Below, in pieces: positions 1-8,463 of a DNA stretch of 48,458 nt. This stretch comes from Chloroflexota bacterium (lineage in GTDB: Bacteria > Chloroflexota > Dehalococcoidia > Lucifugimonadales > Lucifugimonadaceae): contig JABIHL010000120.1 in the NCBI GenBank assembly GCA_018649665.1, positions 1 through 48,458 on the forward strand, read 5' to 3'. The stretch's first letter is position 1. Every line of letters begins with the position of its first letter. Below the pieces are notes generated by a model, which worked only from the letters and a program-made list of their open reading frames with translations, did not search any database and was not told the origin of the DNA. A program made the position numbers and the translations under genes.

Positions 1-494
1 TCGCCGCAGGTCGCAGTCCAGAAACCGCAGCAGAGGCTGAAGCCGACGATGTGAATTACGGAGCGGGCCAAGATGCGATGGACCAAGTGCTTTCGGAAGC
101 CGATTTCGTCCTAGTTTCCACCCCGTTGATCGACTCAACACGCGGATTAATCGGCGAGCGCGAGATCGGGCTCATGCGCCAAGATGCCTACCTGATAAAC
201 CCGGCACGCGGGCATATCGTCGACGAAAAAGCACTATACGAAGCGCTAGCCAGCAACTCGATCGCCGGCGCAGCTATCGACACTTGGTACGAGTATCCCA
301 TTAGCGAAACCGATAGTCCCCGACCATCGAAATATCCGTTCTGGGAGCTCGACAACATCATCATGACTCCGCATCACTCGGGAGCAACTTTTGGCACCAG
401 AGATCGGCGAGCGGAAACCGTAGCGGCCAATATCGATCGGTTAAGCAAAGGTGAACCACTAGTTAACGTGCTCGAAGACGTTTCTACGATTTAG
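1..494 (+). CDS. D-2-hydroxyacid dehydrogenase, C-terminal part (5' end outside the window)
   Basis: The frame is open from base 3, so the gene starts before the window; the GTG at 51 is internal. What remains is the second half of the NAD-binding domain and the catalytic segment of the D-2-hydroxyacid dehydrogenase family, which reduces 2-oxoacids or oxidises D-2-hydroxyacids with NAD(P). The three family catalytic positions are visible: Arg in NPARGHIVDE, Glu in DTWYEYP and His in MTPHHSG. The substrate cannot be read from this part; phosphoglycerate/hydroxypyruvate-type and other members share these motifs. The gene converges with rlmB and the two stop regions overlap by 11 bp. Family assignment is firm, specificity unknown. 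Confidence 0.85.
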   Translation, partial: AAGRSPETAAEAEADDVNYGAGQDAMDQVLSEADFVLVSTPLIDSTRGLIGEREIGLMRQDAYLINPARGHIVDEKALYEALASNSIAGAAIDTWYEYPISETDSPRPSKYPFWELDNIIMTPHHSGATFGTRDRRAETVAANIDRLSKGEPLVNVLEDVSTI

Positions 495-1269
495 CCGCTG
501 ACTCGGCACGTCGCTGCCTGAAAGCTTCGTACAACACGAGTCCAGTGCTGACCGATGCATTTAGCGACGATAGCTGGCCTGCCATAGGAATCGAAGCGAT
601 CTGGTCGCAGTTTTCTCGCACCAGTCGCGAAAGCCCATTGCCCTCTGAACCGACTACGATCATTACAGGTCCCGTGTAGTCGGCTTCCGTGTACTCAACA
701 TCGCCCTCGGCAGCCAACCCAACAACCGTCATACCGCTCTCTTTGAGTCGCTCGATAGTTCGATTCAAATTCGTAACTCGCGAAACTTTGACATGCTCTA
801 GTGCGCCAGCAGAGGCCCGAACCGCACCAGCAGTAATTCCAACTGCCCTGCGCTCAGGAATAATCAGACCATGCGCTCCGGCAGCATCAGCAGTTCGAGC
901 AATGGCACCAAGATTATGTGGATCCTGAATTCCATCGAGCATCACTAATAGCGGAGGCTGACCATTCGTGTCGGCGCTCATCATCAGATCTTCAGGTTCG
1001 TGATAGCGGGGATCGGGAACGACGGCGATCACGCCCTGACTCTTTTTCGTCTGCGACTGCGCTTCGAGTTCCTTACGAGAAACTGCGTGAACTTCGATAC
1101 CAGCCTCGGTTGCCAACATCACAATCTCTTGAAGCTGTGGACCCAATTCCGCATCTTCAACCATTACCAATCGCTCTATATCGCGACCAGCGCGAAGCGA
1201 TTCCAGCACAGCGCGCCGTCCTTCGACAGTTTGACCGTGAACCTTTTTAGCTCGAGAGAATCGTGACAT
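484..1269 (-). CDS. rlmB: 23S rRNA (guanosine-2'-O)-methyltransferase RlmB, SpoU/TrmH family
   Basis: SPOUT-class RNA 2'-O-methyltransferase of 261 residues, expected to methylate a guanosine of 23S rRNA with S-adenosylmethionine. It has the N-terminal substrate-binding domain (VHGQTVEGRRAVLESL) and then the three SpoU motifs: IQDPHNLGAIARTADAAGA, VVGSEGNGLS, and the knot segment IPMAGQLSSLNASVSTG. The start is placed at the ATG at 1269, because family proteins begin just before the 'GRRAV' segment and the 34 residues possible upstream look non-coding. It is monocistronic, convergent with the upstream dehydrogenase and divergent from the aldolase gene. RlmB is favoured over TrmH (tRNA Gm18) because of the N-terminal domain. 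Confidence 0.88.
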   Translation of the reverse strand: MSRFSRAKKVHGQTVEGRRAVLESLRAGRDIERLVMVEDAELGPQLQEIVMLATEAGIEVHAVSRKELEAQSQTKKSQGVIAVVPDPRYHEPEDLMMSADTNGQPPLLVMLDGIQDPHNLGAIARTADAAGAHGLIIPERRAVGITAGAVRASAGALEHVKVSRVTNLNRTIERLKESGMTVVGLAAEGDVEYTEADYTGPVMIVVGSEGNGLSRLVRENCDQIASIPMAGQLSSLNASVSTGLVLYEAFRQRRAESAAKS

Positions 1270-1457
1270 TGTTGACCTAGAATTTCTGGTATCGATAAGG
1301 ATGCGCACTGCGATTACACAATTAGCGCTTAAAGAAGTGTAAGTTTCATCGACACTGAACGCCATCGACACTCACACTTATTCGACCTCAAGGTTGACTG
1401 ATTGCCTATCGATCACGTGAATCAGCTAGATAACCAAATCTACTAAGGAGCCTGCAA

Positions 1458-2216
1458 TTGGCACGGGAACGCGAATACAGCACCAACCAGCTAAAGAAAA
1501 CCATCGATGAAGGCGGCGTTGGCATCATTGCCAATGGACCTAACAACTCTGAGATGTGCGATTTTCTCGGGCATGTCGGATTCGACGCCGCGTTTGTTGA
1601 CTTCGAACACGGCGGAGTATCGTGGTCGGAACTAGCCGACATCACCCGCGCTTGCGAACTATGGGGCATGTCGAGCGTTGTTCGAGTAAACAAACTGGAC
1701 GAAGCGCAAATACTGAGAACTCTCGACCAAGGCGCGAGTGCAGTGATGATTCCGCACGTAATTACCGTTGCCGATGCCGAACTCGCCGCAAATGCCTGCA
1801 AATACCCGCCAAACGGTATTCGTGGCGTCGCAGGCGGTCGTCGAGCATACGGCGTAGATGACTACTTCCGTAAATCTGACGAAGAAGTGCAGTGCATCGC
1901 CCTGATCGAAGACTTCGAAGCCATCGATAATCTCCCAGAGCTAACCAAAGTCAAAGGCATCGACATCTTCTACGTTGCGCCGTCCGACATGGCAGCATCG
2001 ATGGGCCACACCGGCGATCCGGGACACCCAGAAGTACAGGCAGCACTAGAGCGCGCCATCAAACTCGTTATCGAAGGCGGCGGAGTGGCCGGAACGCTAG
2101 CAAATGATTCGAATATCGAAAAATTTCTAGCGATGGGAGTCAAGTGCGTCGGAGTCCCCTGGCAGATGTGGCTAAAGCAGTCGGCAGAAGCGTTTATCGA
2201 GAAAACTCGCTCCTGA
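1458..2216 (+). CDS. HpcH/HpaI-family class II aldolase
   Basis: A 252-residue metal-dependent aldolase of the HpcH/HpaI (citrate lyase beta-like) TIM-barrel family, which cleaves 4-hydroxy-2-oxoacids to pyruvate plus an aldehyde. Family signatures are VDFEHGG near residue 48, SVVRVNK near residue 75, the metal-binding acidic segment IEDFEAIDN near 150 and the Asp of FYVAPSDMAASMG near 175. The start is TTG, supported by AAGGAG at 1445-1450, seven bases upstream. The acyl substrate (hydroxy-oxo-heptanedioate, 2-keto-3-deoxy sugar acid or another) is not predictable. The nearby semialdehyde dehydrogenase and DapA-fold lyase suggest sugar-acid or aromatic-derived acid breakdown. Confidence 0.88.
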   Translation: MAREREYSTNQLKKTIDEGGVGIIANGPNNSEMCDFLGHVGFDAAFVDFEHGGVSWSELADITRACELWGMSSVVRVNKLDEAQILRTLDQGASAVMIPHVITVADAELAANACKYPPNGIRGVAGGRRAYGVDDYFRKSDEEVQCIALIEDFEAIDNLPELTKVKGIDIFYVAPSDMAASMGHTGDPGHPEVQAALERAIKLVIEGGGVAGTLANDSNIEKFLAMGVKCVGVPWQMWLKQSAEAFIEKTRS

Positions 2217-2366
2217 TGCCCTCGTAGACACTGAGCCTACCAACCACGACCATATGCCCGTTCCGACGTAGTGATTCTTTGGGGATTACACGTACTGAGT
2301 TGTGCGAGAGTGCGGACGAGAACGATCTGTTCGTAAGCAATACTCATTGTGTGGCGCAGATGAACT

Positions 2367-5012
2367 ATGCCAGCAGCGCAGATTTGCGTTGCGGCTAAAT
2401 CATCGTGTTCCGTCACTGCGATTCAAGTGGCGAATAACTTACGAAGTTCAACGCAAATCGATAATAAATACGCCGGGCTGTACAGCTCGCTGCGTTCATT
2501 CGCCAAAACCGATGGTGCCGACCGTCTTCGGATGATCGCCTACGCACCAGCCGTGGTGACTATTGTCATCGTACTCGCAATTGAATTTGGTGTTGGTGGG
2601 ATCCGCAATTCAGTAGGATCATGGCTTCCGTTAGCTGAAGTTGCCGCAGTATTGGGCAGTGTTCTAGCGGGCACATTGTGGTTCGGCTGGGGACAATCTC
2701 GTATAGCCACACAGGCGATGAGTGTTCTCAATATGGCAGAAGACGAGCGTCGAATTGTCTCGGCTATCGGAATCGGAGCCAACTGGGACCTCGATATCAA
2801 ACGAATTTTCGCCCGATTCAGTAACGATCTAACGACACTGATCGACTACGACCGCCTAACCATCACCACAGCCCGACGCGACGGTCGAATGCAACTCGAA
2901 TTCGTTTCCGGAATGAATGCACCAGAAGACGAAATCGGCGGCGTAGTTCTTTCCGTAATTGGGCATCCAGACGGTCTTGTGAATCCGCGAGACTACGGAC
3001 TTCACTCCCAAATGACCGTTCCGATCTCTGCCATCGACGGAACAATCACAATTCGAAGCCGAGACCATGACGCATACGGCCCTCACCACGTCGATATTAT
3101 GCGACAGGTAGTTGCTCAGATATCGCCGGGTATCAGCAACGCCATCAATTATCAAGAATCTCAGCATCGAGTCATGGAGCGAACTGCTCTAGCTGAAATC
3201 GGACGTGCTGCAACACATGAGACCGACCTCGATTCGATTCTCCTAGTGGTTAGCGGTGCTCTATCAAACTTGATGAAGTTCGATCACATGGGAACATTTC
3301 TCACTGATCCGAATGAAACATCCGACTCCAAACAGGAAACAGCAAAAGTGGTCTGTTGGTCCACCCCGAATCTTCTCGGGATCAATGTCGGAGACTCGGT
3401 GACGTTGGAGACTACGCAATCTGATACAGGCGTTCTATCCGGGCTTGGACGTGACCCTCTCGGACTCAATAGCAATTCAGCAACAGCAGGAACAGAAGAT
3501 CGTCACTGGATGCAAGTTCCGTTAGGTGAACAGAGCAAATTACTGGGCATGCTGATAGTCAGTGCGCCAGCCGACGCTGTTTTAAGCGAGGACGAGGCCG
3601 ATCTGCTGCAACGTGTAGCAAACCAGATCGCCCCCGCTATCCAAAACGCAAGACTCACCGCAGATTTAACTCGCACACTTGAAGAGAGACGTGTTGTGGC
3701 AGCCATTGGACGTGCTGCCAGTAGCGAAACACAAACGCGAAGAATTTTTGCAGTTGTTGCTGAAGAACTCGAATCCATAATCCCGTTCGACCGGTTCGCT
3801 GCGACGATCGCTATCCCGGAAACGAGGGATCTAGAAGTTTCATATGTTCAAGGTTCTCACTGCGAAGGTAGAGAAGAAGGCTCGATCATTGGAACCCCCA
3901 TTGAAGACGACATTCGCGAGCTACGAGCAAGACGGAGCATTCTCAGAAGTTACGAATCGCTAAACGACATTGCCGACCAAGGTATCGCAAAAGCGGGCCT
4001 CTATTCTTGGATTCAGATCGTTCTTGGTGAAGTTACCGATCCCATCGGTTATCTCAGCTTCCGCAGCAAGAAAACCAACGCATATTCTGACGTACACGTC
4101 GAACTTCTAGAAGGCATTGCACGTCAGATATCTCCAGTGCTGAAAAACGCACAAATGTTTGAGCTGGAACGTGGACTGCGCGATCAACTCGATACCCAGA
4201 ACCGTGAACTACAAGAAGCGAATACCGCAAAATCTCGATTCCTATCAACGGTGTCGCACGAACTCAAAACACCTCTGACGATCGTCTCAGGATTTATTGA
4301 TCTTCTTGCCGATGACGCCGACCAGTTCACTGCAGAGCATCTAGAAGCGCTAAACATAATGCGCAAGAACTCCACAAGACTTGGACTGCTCATCAACGAC
4401 GTATTGGATATCTCCCGTATGGACGCCGGAAAGCTTCGAATAGAACCTACCGTCTTCCAAGTAAACGATCTAGTACATGAGCTAGATAAGAGTTTTGAGC
4501 CTCTTCTTGAAACAAAAAACCAAACGCTTGAAATCGGCGTTTCTGAAGACATAGTTTGGATCGAGGCCGACCGTAATAGGGTTGCTCAGCTCGTAACCAA
4601 TCTCATAAGCAATGCCCATAAATATTCCAACGAAAACAGCACGATCAGGCTCAATGTCGCAGTTGAAGACAACAGTCTTAGCGTCGTGATCGAAGACGAA
4701 GGCATCGGTATATCAGAAGACGATCAGAAGCAGCTATTTACCGCATTCTTCCGTGCTGAAAATCGAGTCGCCCGAGAAGCAGGCGGCACAGGACTAGGCC
4801 TAGTCATCGCTCGATCCATCGCCGAATTACACGGCGGAGATCTTTGGTTAAACAGTATTGAAAACCAAGGAACTACCGTCGCCTTCAAAATTCCGGGCAT
4901 CTCGTCTGAACCGGTAGTTGATGCAAATGACGAAGACGAACAATCCATGCTGGCACAACGATCACGACTCTACCCAGATACCGACTGGGAAGACATCGGT
5001 AAGTCGGCATAA
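2367..5012 (+). CDS. Membrane-bound sensor histidine kinase with repeated GAF domains
   Basis: About 881 residues. Two hydrophobic helices (roughly 58-78 and 87-106) are followed by three GAF-type sensor repeats, each showing the pattern 'L..L..(F/Y)DR/H' (near residues 155, 300 and 475). A coiled-coil linker leads to the HisKA dimerisation domain with phospho-acceptor His631 (STVSHELKTPL). The HATPase domain has an N box (NLISNAHKYS), a G1 box (EDEGIGIS) and a G2 box (GGTGLGL). The ligand is unknown. The start is uncertain: the first ~55 residues look poorly constrained, there is no good ribosome site, and Met56 (2532) is an alternative. It is followed after about 60 bp by a single-domain response regulator, its probable partner. 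Confidence 0.88.
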   Translation: MPAAQICVAAKSSCSVTAIQVANNLRSSTQIDNKYAGLYSSLRSFAKTDGADRLRMIAYAPAVVTIVIVLAIEFGVGGIRNSVGSWLPLAEVAAVLGSVLAGTLWFGWGQSRIATQAMSVLNMAEDERRIVSAIGIGANWDLDIKRIFARFSNDLTTLIDYDRLTITTARRDGRMQLEFVSGMNAPEDEIGGVVLSVIGHPDGLVNPRDYGLHSQMTVPISAIDGTITIRSRDHDAYGPHHVDIMRQVVAQISPGISNAINYQESQHRVMERTALAEIGRAATHETDLDSILLVVSGALSNLMKFDHMGTFLTDPNETSDSKQETAKVVCWSTPNLLGINVGDSVTLETTQSDTGVLSGLGRDPLGLNSNSATAGTEDRHWMQVPLGEQSKLLGMLIVSAPADAVLSEDEADLLQRVANQIAPAIQNARLTADLTRTLEERRVVAAIGRAASSETQTRRIFAVVAEELESIIPFDRFAATIAIPETRDLEVSYVQGSHCEGREEGSIIGTPIEDDIRELRARRSILRSYESLNDIADQGIAKAGLYSWIQIVLGEVTDPIGYLSFRSKKTNAYSDVHVELLEGIARQISPVLKNAQMFELERGLRDQLDTQNRELQEANTAKSRFLSTVSHELKTPLTIVSGFIDLLADDADQFTAEHLEALNIMRKNSTRLGLLINDVLDISRMDAGKLRIEPTVFQVNDLVHELDKSFEPLLETKNQTLEIGVSEDIVWIEADRNRVAQLVTNLISNAHKYSNENSTIRLNVAVEDNSLSVVIEDEGIGISEDDQKQLFTAFFRAENRVAREAGGTGLGLVIARSIAELHGGDLWLNSIENQGTTVAFKIPGISSEPVVDANDEDEQSMLAQRSRLYPDTDWEDIGKSA

Positions 5013-5071
5013 ATATTTGAACTTACGTATTCACTATTATTTGAATACGGAGATTGCGAGAGGGAACCGAA

Positions 5072-5491
5072 ATGAAAAAGATCTTAGTGGTAGATGACAG
5101 TTCTGACATCCGCCTGCTTCTGAGCAGAACGCTCAAGGCAGCCGGTTATACCGTGTCGGAAGCAACAGATGGCGACGAAGTCCTCGCCGCAACGCTTTCG
5201 TACGAACCAGACATGATTCTGCTCGACGTAGCAATGGCACGTGTCGACGGCTTTAAAGCCCTGGCACATCTGAAACAAGACCCGCGTACAAAACGTATTC
5301 CGGTAATCATGGTTACTGCCAAAGGTCACCCCAGTGATCTAGAAACAGCGCGCTCACTTGGTGCACTCGACTACATCAACAAGCCATGGGCACACGGTGA
5401 AGTCGAACTCAGGGTTCAGTGGGCGATCACATCTGTTATGCGCAAACGCGAACAAGATGCGCAGTTGAAAATTGATCGGCTCGCCGGTTAG
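5072..5491 (+). CDS. Single-domain response regulator (receiver only)
   Basis: A 139-residue CheY-like receiver with no output domain. The acidic pair is in VVDDSSD, the phospho-acceptor is Asp52 in ILLDVAM, the switch Thr is in MVTAKG and the conserved Lys is in INKPW. The ATG at 5072 is chosen because GAGAGGGA lies about eight bases upstream and the protein then begins MKKILVVDD as is usual. It sits behind the GAF histidine kinase and probably receives its phosphate. Without a DNA-binding domain it would act by protein-protein contact or as a phosphorelay intermediate. A close architectural copy is at 11643-12029. Confidence 0.9.
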   Translation: MKKILVVDDSSDIRLLLSRTLKAAGYTVSEATDGDEVLAATLSYEPDMILLDVAMARVDGFKALAHLKQDPRTKRIPVIMVTAKGHPSDLETARSLGALDYINKPWAHGEVELRVQWAITSVMRKREQDAQLKIDRLAG

Positions 5492-5577
5492 CCCGAACGA
5501 CATCTGAAAAGCATTGCGAAGCGCACGCTATAGTCGCTTCATCAAATTCCAACGACTCTCTCGCCGTTTGAATCATT

Positions 5578-5603
5578 AGTGGTCTTCTTTTGAAGACCAC
5601 TTT
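5578..5603 (+). terminator. Hairpin, probable intrinsic terminator of the kinase/regulator pair
   Basis: AGTGGTCTTC, a TTTT loop and GAAGACCACT form a perfect 10-bp stem at 5578-5601, followed by only a short run of T. It lies about 85 bp after the response-regulator stop and before the dehydrogenase start at 5734. The short U-tract makes termination likely rather than certain. Confidence 0.55.
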
Positions 5604-5733
5604 GCGCGTCCCAGAGCAATGTAAATTTGCGACTATGCTGCCATTTCTCACAGGTTCACTACGAAAAACCTACGGGCTTAGCGTAATGTATGTGCCACTG
5701 AATCAGATAGTTTGCGATGCGGAAGGAAATGTG

Positions 5734-7194
5734 ATGGCAGAGCGGTACCAAAACTATGTAAATGGAAGTTGGAGCGACGGCTCTTCTGGAGCGGTTTCGA
5801 CCAGCACTAACCCGGCTGACTTATCTGATGTGGTTGGCGAATTTCAAGCCTCCACCTCGGCAGATGCCGCAGCCGCTATCGATGCGGCACACGACGTAAA
5901 AGAAAGCTGGCGTCGCACCTCCTCGCTCGCACGTGGAGGCTACCTGCTAAAAGCAGCCTCGTATCTCGAAGCCAATCTCGAAGAATTTGCCCAAATGGTC
6001 ACTCGGGAATGCGGCAAGGCGATACTCGAAGCCCGTGGTGAAATCGGCCGAGCAGTCGCCCTACTTCAGTACTACGGTGTCGAAGGATCAAACCCGGTCG
6101 GTGCGGTTGTGCCATCGGTCAACCCAAACATCCTGCTCTACACGAACCGTATGCCTCTCGGCGTAGTCACCCTCATCACCCCCTGGAACTTCCCATTCGC
6201 TATTCCGATCTGGAAGATGGCTCCAGCACTGGTGTACGGAAACACAATCGTTCTCAAGCCCGCCTCGGCAACCCCGGGAGTCGCAACTCTCATCGCTCGT
6301 ATGTGGGAAGCTGTCGATCTACCAGCCGGTGTGTTCAACCTCATCACCGGATCAGGCGGAACAGTCGGAAACGAACTCATAACCAACGACAAAGTAGCCG
6401 CAATATCGTTCACTGGTTCGACTCGAATCGGAATGAACATCGCATCCGAATCGGCAAAGCGTGGCAAGCGATATCAGCTTGAAATGGGTGGCAAAAACCC
6501 CGTTATCGTTCTCCCCGACGCCGATCTCGAACAAGCGGCTGAAATTACTGTTTCAGGAGCCATGAAGTACTCAGGTCAGAAGTGCACGGCAACATCCCGT
6601 GCGATCGTGGTCGGTAACATCATGGAAGAATTCACAAATCTCGTTGTCGAAAAGACCAACGCCCTCAAGATTGGCGCCGGTGCCGACCCGCAATCGATCA
6701 TCGTTCCTGTCATCGATCAAGCATCCAAAGACAACATCGCCTCGATGATCGCACGCGGCGTTGCCGACGGCGGATCGATTCTTGCCGGTGGTGGAGTTCC
6801 ATCTGGTGCCGGATTCGACAAAGGCACCTACGTCGAACCAACCGTCATAAACAACGTTGCCAGCGACGCTTTCGTCGCCTGCGAAGAGATCTTCGGCCCG
6901 GTGCTGTCGATTCTCCCTGCAGCCAATGCCGAAGATGCGTTGAACATCGCCAACTCTGTCGAATACGGCCTGAGCGCAGGTATCTTCACTAAAGACCTGA
7001 ATTCAGTGCTCGACTTCGCCGACCGCATCGAAGCAGGTGTCGTGAAGATCAACGGCGAAACCGCAGGACTAGAACCGCAAGTTCCGTTCGGTGGCATGAA
7101 GTCGAGTTCATCTGGCGACCGTGAACAAGGCAAGGCTGCAATCGAATTCTTCACCCAAACGAAGACGATCTATGTCGACCGTAGTGCAACATAG
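5734..7194 (+). CDS. Aldehyde dehydrogenase, probable 2,5-dioxovalerate (alpha-ketoglutarate semialdehyde) dehydrogenase
   Basis: A 486-residue NAD(P)-dependent aldehyde dehydrogenase. Catalytic Glu250 (QLEMGGKNP) and nucleophile Cys284 (SGQKCTATS) are present, as are the cofactor motifs TPWNFPFAIP and SFTGSTRIG and the conserved EEIFGPVLS. The C-terminal signature (INGETAGLEPQVPFGGMK, then SSSSGDREQG) matches the branch that oxidises alpha-ketoglutarate semialdehyde, the last step of non-phosphorylative sugar-acid breakdown, to 2-oxoglutarate. The start is ATG 5734, preceded by GGAAGGA; the open frame further upstream runs through the hairpin at 5578 and is unlikely to be translated. The DapA-fold gene downstream could supply the semialdehyde. 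Family certain, substrate probable. Confidence 0.82.
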   Translation: MAERYQNYVNGSWSDGSSGAVSTSTNPADLSDVVGEFQASTSADAAAAIDAAHDVKESWRRTSSLARGGYLLKAASYLEANLEEFAQMVTRECGKAILEARGEIGRAVALLQYYGVEGSNPVGAVVPSVNPNILLYTNRMPLGVVTLITPWNFPFAIPIWKMAPALVYGNTIVLKPASATPGVATLIARMWEAVDLPAGVFNLITGSGGTVGNELITNDKVAAISFTGSTRIGMNIASESAKRGKRYQLEMGGKNPVIVLPDADLEQAAEITVSGAMKYSGQKCTATSRAIVVGNIMEEFTNLVVEKTNALKIGAGADPQSIIVPVIDQASKDNIASMIARGVADGGSILAGGGVPSGAGFDKGTYVEPTVINNVASDAFVACEEIFGPVLSILPAANAEDALNIANSVEYGLSAGIFTKDLNSVLDFADRIEAGVVKINGETAGLEPQVPFGGMKSSSSGDREQGKAAIEFFTQTKTIYVDRSAT

Positions 7195-7221
7195 CCTCCA
7201 TCCCTGATAGCTTATGGGTTC

Positions 7222-7250
7222 GGTGGTCAACATCTTTGATGTCGATCACC
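7222..7250. other. Hairpin ahead of the DapA-fold gene
   Basis: The arms at 7222-7234 and 7238-7250 pair (GGTGGTC with GATCACC including one G-T pair, then ACATC with GATGT) around one A/C mismatch and a 3-base loop. A second, smaller stem AGTCGC/GCGACT follows at 7262-7279. No T-run follows either stem, so termination is not indicated; a leader structure or protein site is possible. Confidence 0.4.
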
Positions 7251-7319
7251 GGACTCTGCTAAGTCGCTAAATCGCGACTGCCACACAGGTGACACGATTT
7301 CCGATACGGGGGTGAATCT

Positions 7320-8309
7320 ATGCCAGACCACAGTTTCAGCGGGGTCTTTCCGATCCTTCAAATGCCTTTCAACGAGACTGGGCAAATCATTTTTGAAGAT
7401 CTTCGAGCAGAAGTTGAATACGCCATCCGCGGTGGAGTTCACGGCGTGGGAATCGCCTACGGATCAGAAGTAAACAAGCTCTACGACCACGAACGCGACG
7501 AAGTTCTCAGTGCAGTGGTCGATCAGGCAAACGGCCGAATCAAAGTGGTGATGAACACAGGAGCTCCCTCCACCGTTCAAACTAGCCACTACACACGAGT
7601 CGCCAAAGTACTCGGTGCCGACGCCGTAATGATCGCTCCGCCTGCGATAGCCGGAATTCCAACATCTCTCGTTCGCCAGCACTTCATCGATGTTGCCGAA
7701 AGTGCTGAAATGCCCATCTATATGCAAGACATGACAGGCGCTGGCATGTCACCAGCGTTGCTTGCCGATTTGGCGGGCGAAAATGAAAACCTCTGCTACG
7801 CCAAGATCGAAACACTTCCTACCCCCAATCGATTCTCCGAAACTGCCGAATTGGCAGGAGACAAAATATCGATGTTTGGCGGAGCTAACGGAGTCTTCTT
7901 CATCGAAGAAATGCGACGTGGAGCCAAGGGAACCATGCAAGGCATCGCTCTGTGCGACATCGTCCGGAAAACTTGGGACCTCTTCCAATCGGACGAGGAA
8001 CAAGCCGCTGAATCGCTATGGAACCACTATCAGCCACTGGTGAAGCTCTACACGCTTGCAGAAGGTCAACTCTACTGGGTTGCCAAAGAAATCCTTAAAC
8101 GCCGAGGAGTATTCACTGAAGCCTACCCACGATTGCCAGCAGTGAAACCCGACGACGGCATTTACAGCGAACTCGACGCACTCATCGAGGAACCGGTGCG
8201 GGGCAAGCGACTGTCGCAGCCGCCACTCAGGTGCTTGCCGATAAAGCACCGACCTACTCATATCTTTCGACAGATGATTTCCGATTACCAGCTATCAACA
8301 TCTATCTAA
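7320..8309 (+). CDS. DapA/N-acetylneuraminate lyase-family protein with an out-of-frame 3' tail
   Basis: A (beta/alpha)8 class I aldolase/dehydratase. The Schiff-base lysine is Lys162 (YAKIE) and the catalytic tyrosine is Tyr134 (PIYMQDM); the substrate-carboxylate motif is GIAYGSEVN near residue 45. Members include dihydrodipicolinate synthase, 2-keto-3-deoxygluconate aldolase and 5-dehydro-4-deoxyglucarate dehydratase. With a ketoglutarate-semialdehyde dehydrogenase next door, a sugar-acid dehydratase or aldolase is the best guess. The start ATG follows GGGGGTGA. The family-like sequence ends around residue 290 (SELDALIEE); the remaining ~38 residues are read out of frame through a GNAT gene remnant, so the natural C-terminus has been replaced. 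The enzyme core looks intact. Confidence 0.8.
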   Translation: MPDHSFSGVFPILQMPFNETGQIIFEDLRAEVEYAIRGGVHGVGIAYGSEVNKLYDHERDEVLSAVVDQANGRIKVVMNTGAPSTVQTSHYTRVAKVLGADAVMIAPPAIAGIPTSLVRQHFIDVAESAEMPIYMQDMTGAGMSPALLADLAGENENLCYAKIETLPTPNRFSETAELAGDKISMFGGANGVFFIEEMRRGAKGTMQGIALCDIVRKTWDLFQSDEEQAAESLWNHYQPLVKLYTLAEGQLYWVAKEILKRRGVFTEAYPRLPAVKPDDGIYSELDALIEEPVRGKRLSQPPLRCLPIKHRPTHIFRQMISDYQLSTSI

Positions 8310-8428
8310 AGCTCGGGTGGAAACCGTTGCTATTCGAAGATGGTCAAATTCAACGTTGGGCTAGGGTTTTCAAAATTCTAAAGCGAGAGTTTTACGAATC
8401 CGATTTTCCAACGCTGCCTCCTAAGTAA
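8180..8428 (+). pseudogene. C-terminal remnant of a GNAT-family N-acetyltransferase
   Basis: In the +1 frame relative to the upstream gene, the bases read HRGTGAGQATVAAATQVLAD and then YLSTDDFRLPAINIYLKLGW, to a stop at 8426-8428. This is the acetyl-CoA binding motif (R-G-x-G-x-G) and the 'TDDFRLPAI..Y..LG' end of a GNAT acetyltransferase. The N-terminal half is missing: the frame is joined directly to the 3' end of the DapA-fold gene near 8183-8195. A GTG at 8231 lies inside the fragment and is unlikely to be a genuine start. The simplest reading is a deletion that removed the end of one gene and the beginning of the next. Confidence 0.72.
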
Positions 8429-8463
8429 CCCTGAACGTTACCCAGATCCGAAAGATTCGACCC

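Noticed and set aside
1270-1371. 34 extra N-terminal residues for RlmB
   Set aside because: They lie upstream of the conserved family start and have no ribosome site of note.
5590-5733. Longer N-terminus for the aldehyde dehydrogenase
   Set aside because: The extra codons run through the hairpin at 5578-5601 and do not resemble the family; the ATG at 5734 has a good ribosome site.
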